From Bacteroidota bacterium (lineage in GTDB: Bacteria > Bacteroidota > Bacteroidia > Chitinophagales > Saprospiraceae): a stretch of 9,574 bases of DNA. The notes below the pieces were generated by a model. It was given only the letters and a program-made list of their open reading frames with translations, made no database searches and had not been told where the DNA came from. A program made the translations under genes and the position numbers. Location: assembly GCA_018969455.1 (NCBI GenBank), contig JAGWYI010000118.1, positions 1 through 9,574 on the forward strand, read 5' to 3'. Shown piece by piece: positions 5,546-9,574 of this stretch (positions within the stretch are counted from its first letter, which is position 1; every line of letters begins with the position of its first letter).

Positions 5546-8500
5546 TTAATCTTGTTTGATCCACTTAATTACGTGAACCTGCCCTTTTTCACTTATCATT
5601 TGAAGATAATAAATGCCTGCTTGCAAATCTCCCACAGGAACGGCTTGTTTCAGTTCTGAAGATTGAATGGATTTTACGAATTTTCCCTGGTTATCAAAAA
5701 TTCCGGCCCGAATTACCTCAAAATCTGACATTACCAAGGTGAATTGGTCGAAAACCGGGTTTGGAACCAATTGAACACGAATGCCCGAGCCCGGTTCGGC
5801 GGAAGCAGTAGTATTGCTTACTGTATAAGAAATGGATACTGTTGAGCAACCTGCTGCATCGGTTATTTTTACAACATAGTTTCCTGCTTCCAAACCTGTG
5901 ATGTCTTGCGTTTGTGCAATTAATACCCCGTTTTTGGTCCATTCATAAACAAATGAGCCATTTCCACCGCCAACGCTGATGTCTATGCTGCCAATTTTGG
6001 TATTGTTGAGATCGTTGGTAATTTTAACACTGTCGATGGTGGGCAAGGATAAAACAGAAACATTGAAAGAACAAACCGCCGTATTGCCAAGCACATCGCT
6101 TGCCTTGTATTGTATGGTCGTGACACCCACCGGGAAAATGGAACCGCTTGGCAATCCGCCTGTAAGCTGGGCTGGATTTGGACCAAGCAGGCAATTGTCG
6201 GTAACAACAGGGTTTGCAAAATTGACGACACTTTGGCCACAAACAGTGATGTTGGCAGGACAGGTGATGGTTGGAGGGATATTGTCGGTTGCTTTTATTT
6301 CAAAAGTCACCAACTTGCTGCAGGCGTTGGCGTCGGTAACTGTTACAGTATATACCCCGATGCCCAAATTTTGTCCATTTCCTCCACCCGGGAAATTCCA
6401 GATATAAGGTGTAGTACCACCAGTGCCGGTTAACACGACCGATCCGTTTTTATCTTCAGAACAAATTACATTTTGTACCGTTGCATTTACAGAGATGGCC
6501 GGTGGCTGGTTAACAGTTGCATTTTTTATCAAAATGCAATTTGCAGCATCCGTAATGGTTACGGTATAGGTGCCTGCGCTGAGATTAACAATGGATGCCG
6601 TAGTAGCGCCATTGCTCCACACGTATGAAAAAGGAAGGGTACCACCAGTGATTGCCACAGTAATTGCCCCATTCGATCCGCCGTTGCACAGTACATTTGT
6701 TATAACCGGATCTGCAGAAATCACGCAATTAAATGCCGAAACAGAAACTGTTTGCGACTTGGTACACCCATTGCCGTCGGTTACGGTAACGGTATAATCT
6801 CCTGGCGTCAAATTGGAAATTTGGCTGCTTGTACTATTGTTGCTCCAAAGGTACGTGTACGGTAGAGTGCCGCCGCTGGGCGCCGCCGATGCAGTACCAT
6901 TGTTTGCTCCGGTTGCCGTTTCGCCTGTGCTGCTTGCATTGGCCGCCAAAACGGATGGTTCTTGCAAACTGGAGTTCAAGGTAGCCGGACATCCATTGCC
7001 GTCTAACAGTTGAACGGTGTAGATACCTGGCGCCAAATTATTAATGCTGGCTGTGGTTGCGCCATTGCTCCAGGTGTAAGAAACGGGATTGGCAGCTCCG
7101 CTAATGTTTACCGACAACGCGCCATTGTTTGCTCCATTGCATGTAATGGCCGTGGTGGTTAATGAGGTAGTCAAATTGCAATTAAAACTATTAACCGTAA
7201 CGGTTTGTACCGCAGTACATCCGTTGTTGTCGGTTACCGTAACGGTGTATGCTCCTGGCGCCAAATTGGATATTGCCGAAGTGGTAGCTGCATTGCTCCA
7301 CAAATATGAATAATTGGGTGAGCCACCAGAAGGAGCAGCACTTGCTGTACCATTGTTGGCGCCTATGGCTGTTTCGCCTGTAGCAACCGCATTGGCAAGC
7401 AAGGCATTGGGTTGTGAAACCACGGCCGTATTGGTAGCCGTACAGTTTTCCACATCGGTTACTGTAACCACATAAGTACCCGCGCTCAAATTGCCAATTC
7501 CGGCAGTACTTGCGCCGTTGCTCCAAATATAGGAGTAAGGACCTGCGCCGCCTGTTGGCGTAGCGCCCGCCGATCCGGAATTACCGCCATTGCACAATAC
7601 ACCGGATACAGAAACTACCGTGCCCAAGACCGGCGTTTGTAAAACGGTAGCCGTTGTTGTTTGGGTACAGCCATTTTCAGTATTGGACACCAGCAAAATA
7701 TAGGTACCAGCCAGATTGACTACCGGTGTAAGGGTATTGGCCCCCGATACAATATTTCCATTGGCTGTGGTCCAGGCATAGGTAAAATTAGCCCCTTGAG
7801 AAGAACCTGCGCCGTTTATTTGAATGCTTGCATTGTTGCAGTTCAGATTTCCGGGTACACTTGCAGCAGCAATGGGCGCAACAATGTTTTGGGTTACACT
7901 GGCGCTGGCCGTAGAAGTACAGCCATTCAGGCCATCGGTAGTAGTGAGGTTGTAGGCGCCGGCTACGGTTGTAACTGGATTCTGAATGTTAGAACTATAA
8001 CCGCCAGGGCCGGCCCATGAATAAGATACCTGATTTCCCGAACTTGACCCTTGCAAAGTTACTTGTGAAACCACACAAGTGAGCACACCTCCAGTAGCAG
8101 TGGCGCCAGGCGGCGTTTGATTGAGAGCAACGGTGGCAGTGGCAGTATTGGTGCAGCCATTTCCAGTGGCCGTGACAGTTACTTTATAAGAACCTGCGGC
8201 GGCAACCATCGGATTTTGCTGGGTTGAATTAAAATTATTAGGACCCGTCCAGGCATAGGTTGCATTGGCTGGAACTGATGTTGCAAAAACCTGGCTGTTC
8301 GTTTGCAGGCAAGTAATGCTTGGCCCGGCAGTAGCAGTTACGCTTGGCAAGGCAATATCCTGTGCAACCAGGGTTGAGGCAGTATTGGTACAACCATTGG
8401 CTGTATTTGTAACGGTTAAAACATAGGTACCAGGCAGGGTTACTGTTGGATTTTGCAGGGTAGAAGTAAAATTGTTGGGACCACTCCATAAATACGTCGG

Positions 8501-9574
8501 ATTGGAACCATTGGTGCTTGCCAATACTTGAGAGCTGGTTTGAGCGCAAGTCAACACCGGTCCGGATGTAGCGGTGGCTGTTGGAGCCGTTGTGTTCTGG
8601 GCTACCGTAGCACTGGCAGTAGAAGTACAACCATTGGCCGGATTGGTTACGGTAAGCACATAGTTGCCGGAAACGCTAACCACCGGGTTTTGCAGGTTAG
8701 ACGTGTAGCCATTGGGGCCGCTCCAGGCGAAAGTCACATTTTGGGTAGAAGAATTTCCTTGTAAAGTAACATTGTTGTTGGTACAAGTGATCGTACCACC
8801 GTTTGCAGTGGCTCCGGGAGGAACAACGGTACTGGTTACAGTTGCACTGGCAGTAGCAGTGCACCCATTGGTCGTATTGGTTACCTTAAGTACATACTCC
8901 CCCGGCGAGTTTACTACCGGATTACAACTGGTTGCACCCGATACGATGTTGCCATTGGTTGTAGTCCAAAGCAAGGAAAAATTCGCGCCACTGCTTGAAC
9001 CACTGCAAGAAAGCGTAGTGGTCGGATTGTTACAGGAAATGGAGCCGCTTGCCGATGCGGCTGCTAAAGGCGGGGTGGTATTGCCCGTTACGGTAACCGA
9101 AGTCGTTTTCGTGCAACCATTGTTGTCTGTAACTGTAGGAACATACGTACCGGCTGATGTCAGGGTAGCCTGATTTCCTGTTTGACCATCGGGCCAGGCA
9201 TAGCTATAGGGGGAAGTTCCGCCGCTGGCAGTGACAGTAGCCACAACCGATTGATTAATACAGGTAATGGAGCCATTTACGGATGCACTTGCCGAAATAG
9301 GGCTGGTAGGTTGCGTAATGGTTGCTACAGCGGTGGCTGATCCACTGCTTCCGGAACCCGTCACTGTTACTGTGTAGTTCCCGGCAACCAGATTTACTGC
9401 AGTAGCGCTTGTTTGGTTATTTGACCATTTATAAGTGTACGGTGCAATACCTCCCGAGCCTTCTACGGTGGCACTTCCGGTGTTTCCGCCAAAACAGGCT
9501 ACATTGGTGATGTTGGTGATCGTTGCTACAACCGGAGGTGGTCCGGAAAATGGCACAGTTACAGAAGTATTTAC
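5546..9574 (-). CDS. Giant SprB-repeat surface adhesin with T9SS type A sorting domain (5' end missing)
   Basis: This is a cell-surface or secreted repeat protein exported by the Bacteroidota type IX system. The 1,342 visible residues (numbered from the codon at 9574) stay open to the window edge, so the true start, signal peptide and an unknown number of repeats lie beyond it; the GTG at 9556 is not a real start. Order: modules R1-R8 of about 75-85 residues (1-648; R1 and R2 are SprB/PKD-like, R3-R8 Ig/PKD-like with a W[ST]GPNxF or WTTxNGNIVSG core); SprB-type modules (649-1096) with YxWSNGATTASIxNLxxGTYTVTVTD; a HYR domain (1097-1175, IPPTITCPANITV start, four Cys); one more SprB-like module (1176-1255); a linker; and the sorting domain (1267-1342) with VPNP, a GxF turn and AGIYYLQ, ending KWIKQD. 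Most modules have two Cys, probably one disulfide each. The sorting domain is normally removed on export. Adhesion or gliding is inferred from the family; binding partner unknown. Confidence 0.9.
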   Translation of the reverse strand, partial: VNTSVTVPFSGPPPVVATITNITNVACFGGNTGSATVEGSGGIAPYTYKWSNNQTSATAVNLVAGNYTVTVTGSGSSGSATAVATITQPTSPISASASVNGSITCINQSVVATVTASGGTSPYSYAWPDGQTGNQATLTSAGTYVPTVTDNNGCTKTTSVTVTGNTTPPLAAASASGSISCNNPTTTLSCSGSSSGANFSLLWTTTNGNIVSGATSCNPVVNSPGEYVLKVTNTTNGCTATASATVTSTVVPPGATANGGTITCTNNNVTLQGNSSTQNVTFAWSGPNGYTSNLQNPVVSVSGNYVLTVTNPANGCTSTASATVAQNTTAPTATATSGPVLTCAQTSSQVLASTNGSNPTYLWSGPNNFTSTLQNPTVTLPGTYVLTVTNTANGCTNTASTLVAQDIALPSVTATAGPSITCLQTNSQVFATSVPANATYAWTGPNNFNSTQQNPMVAAAGSYKVTVTATGNGCTNTATATVALNQTPPGATATGGVLTCVVSQVTLQGSSSGNQVSYSWAGPGGYSSNIQNPVTTVAGAYNLTTTDGLNGCTSTASASVTQNIVAPIAAASVPGNLNCNNASIQINGAGSSQGANFTYAWTTANGNIVSGANTLTPVVNLAGTYILLVSNTENGCTQTTTATVLQTPVLGTVVSVSGVLCNGGNSGSAGATPTGGAGPYSYIWSNGASTAGIGNLSAGTYVVTVTDVENCTATNTAVVSQPNALLANAVATGETAIGANNGTASAAPSGGSPNYSYLWSNAATTSAISNLAPGAYTVTVTDNNGCTAVQTVTVNSFNCNLTTSLTTTAITCNGANNGALSVNISGAANPVSYTWSNGATTASINNLAPGIYTVQLLDGNGCPATLNSSLQEPSVLAANASSTGETATGANNGTASAAPSGGTLPYTYLWSNNSTSSQISNLTPGDYTVTVTDGNGCTKSQTVSVSAFNCVISADPVITNVLCNGGSNGAITVAITGGTLPFSYVWSNGATTASIVNLSAGTYTVTITDAANCILIKNATVNQPPAISVNATVQNVICSEDKNGSVVLTGTGGTTPYIWNFPGGGNGQNLGIGVYTVTVTDANACSKLVTFEIKATDNIPPTITCPANITVCGQSVVNFANPVVTDNCLLGPNPAQLTGGLPSGSIFPVGVTTIQYKASDVLGNTAVCSFNVSVLSLPTIDSVKITNDLNNTKIGSIDISVGGGNGSFVYEWTKNGVLIAQTQDITGLEAGNYVVKITDAAGCSTVSISYTVSNTTASAEPGSGIRVQLVPNPVFDQFTLVMSDFEVIRAGIFDNQGKFVKSIQSSELKQAVPVGDLQAGIYYLQMISEKGQVHVIKWIKQD
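5549..5776 (-). other. C-terminal T9SS type A sorting domain
   Basis: These last 76 residues of the adhesin show the usual pattern: a first strand VQLVPNPVFDQFTLV, a middle GIFDNQGKFV strand-turn, a VGDLQAGIYYLQM strand and a final basic strand VHVIKWIKQD. In known T9SS cargo this domain directs passage through the SprA pore and is then cleaved. It implies that the host encodes a full T9SS elsewhere; none of its components is in this window. Confidence 0.88.
6500..7408 (-). repeat. Alternating two-module super-repeat (A-B-A-B) in the adhesin
   Basis: Two module types alternate: 7178-7408 (type A), 6956-7177 (B), 6725-6955 (A) and 6500-6724 (B). The A modules share TGETAxGANNGTASAAPSGG and lack the usual N-terminal Cys. 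The B modules share an xxCNGxxNGA entry and WSNGATTASI. The A-to-A distance is 453 bp (151 codons), consistent with duplication of an A+B pair followed by divergence, since synonymous sites differ considerably. Confidence 0.8.
7631..9067 (-). repeat. Six adhesin modules in mirrored type order (A-B-C-C'-B'-A')
   Basis: In translation order the modules are R3 8816-9067, R4 8582-8815, R5 8345-8581, R6 8108-8344, R7 7874-8107 and R8 7631-7873. R3 and R8 share the core WTTxNGNIVSGA and PVVN. R4 and R7 share PPGATAxGG and VTLQGxSS. R5 and R6 share the GPxxTCxQTxSQV entry and the GPNNF core. All are direct repeats, so only the order of types is mirrored. Confidence 0.75.

Noticed and set aside
5979..9173. 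Several plus-strand open frames of 66-153 codons antisense to the adhesin
   Set aside because: They lie opposite a continuous 1,342-residue frame with clear domains, show no recognisable families, and mirror the repeat composition.
9554..9556. GTG at 9556 as the start of the adhesin
   Set aside because: The frame continues in the same style (VNTSVTV) to the window edge, and there is no signal peptide, so the gene is cut by the edge.

Overview
The window looks like chromosomal DNA of a member of the Bacteroidota, probably a Saprospiria- or Chitinophagia-like lineage. This rests on protein families rather than on any marker gene. There is a very long SprB-type repeat protein ending in a type IX secretion (T9SS) type A sorting domain, an RsuA/RluB-type pseudouridine synthase with a long Arg/Asn/Asp-rich N-terminal extension, a signal peptide cut before Gln-Glu (HA|QE), and start codons in A/T-rich leaders without clear Shine-Dalgarno sequences. 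I see no rRNA, tRNA, CRISPR array, insertion sequence or phage gene.

Layout. 1-156: no gene, one hairpin at the edge. 157-747 (-): small secreted protein, probably an outer-membrane beta-barrel. 748-901: short spacer with a CGCATGCG palindrome. 902-2053 (-): Gfo/Idh/MocA-family NAD(P)-dependent oxidoreductase. 2054-2202: divergent promoter region. 2203-3654 (+): GabD-type succinate-semialdehyde dehydrogenase. 3655-3790: spacer between convergent genes, containing one strong hairpin and two nested inverted repeats. 3791-5182 (-): RluB-like rRNA pseudouridine synthase with an in-frame 84-bp minisatellite in its N-terminal extension. 5183-5545: non-coding, with a good Rho-independent terminator for the next gene. 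5546-9574 (-): 3' part of a giant repeat adhesin; its start lies beyond the right edge.

The genes do not form an obvious pathway or operon. The two dehydrogenase-type genes are divergent, gabD and the pseudouridine synthase gene are convergent, and the adhesin has its own terminator. Most of this is ordinary Bacteroidota housekeeping and surface-protein content, and I did not find a convincing new multi-gene system. The most distinctive material is inside the adhesin: a mirrored order of repeat types (A-B-C-C'-B'-A'), an alternating two-module super-repeat with relocated cysteines, and a stretch of about 1,265 residues with no arginine or histidine. Also notable are the minisatellite in the pseudouridine synthase and two residue changes in the GabD active site and cofactor site.
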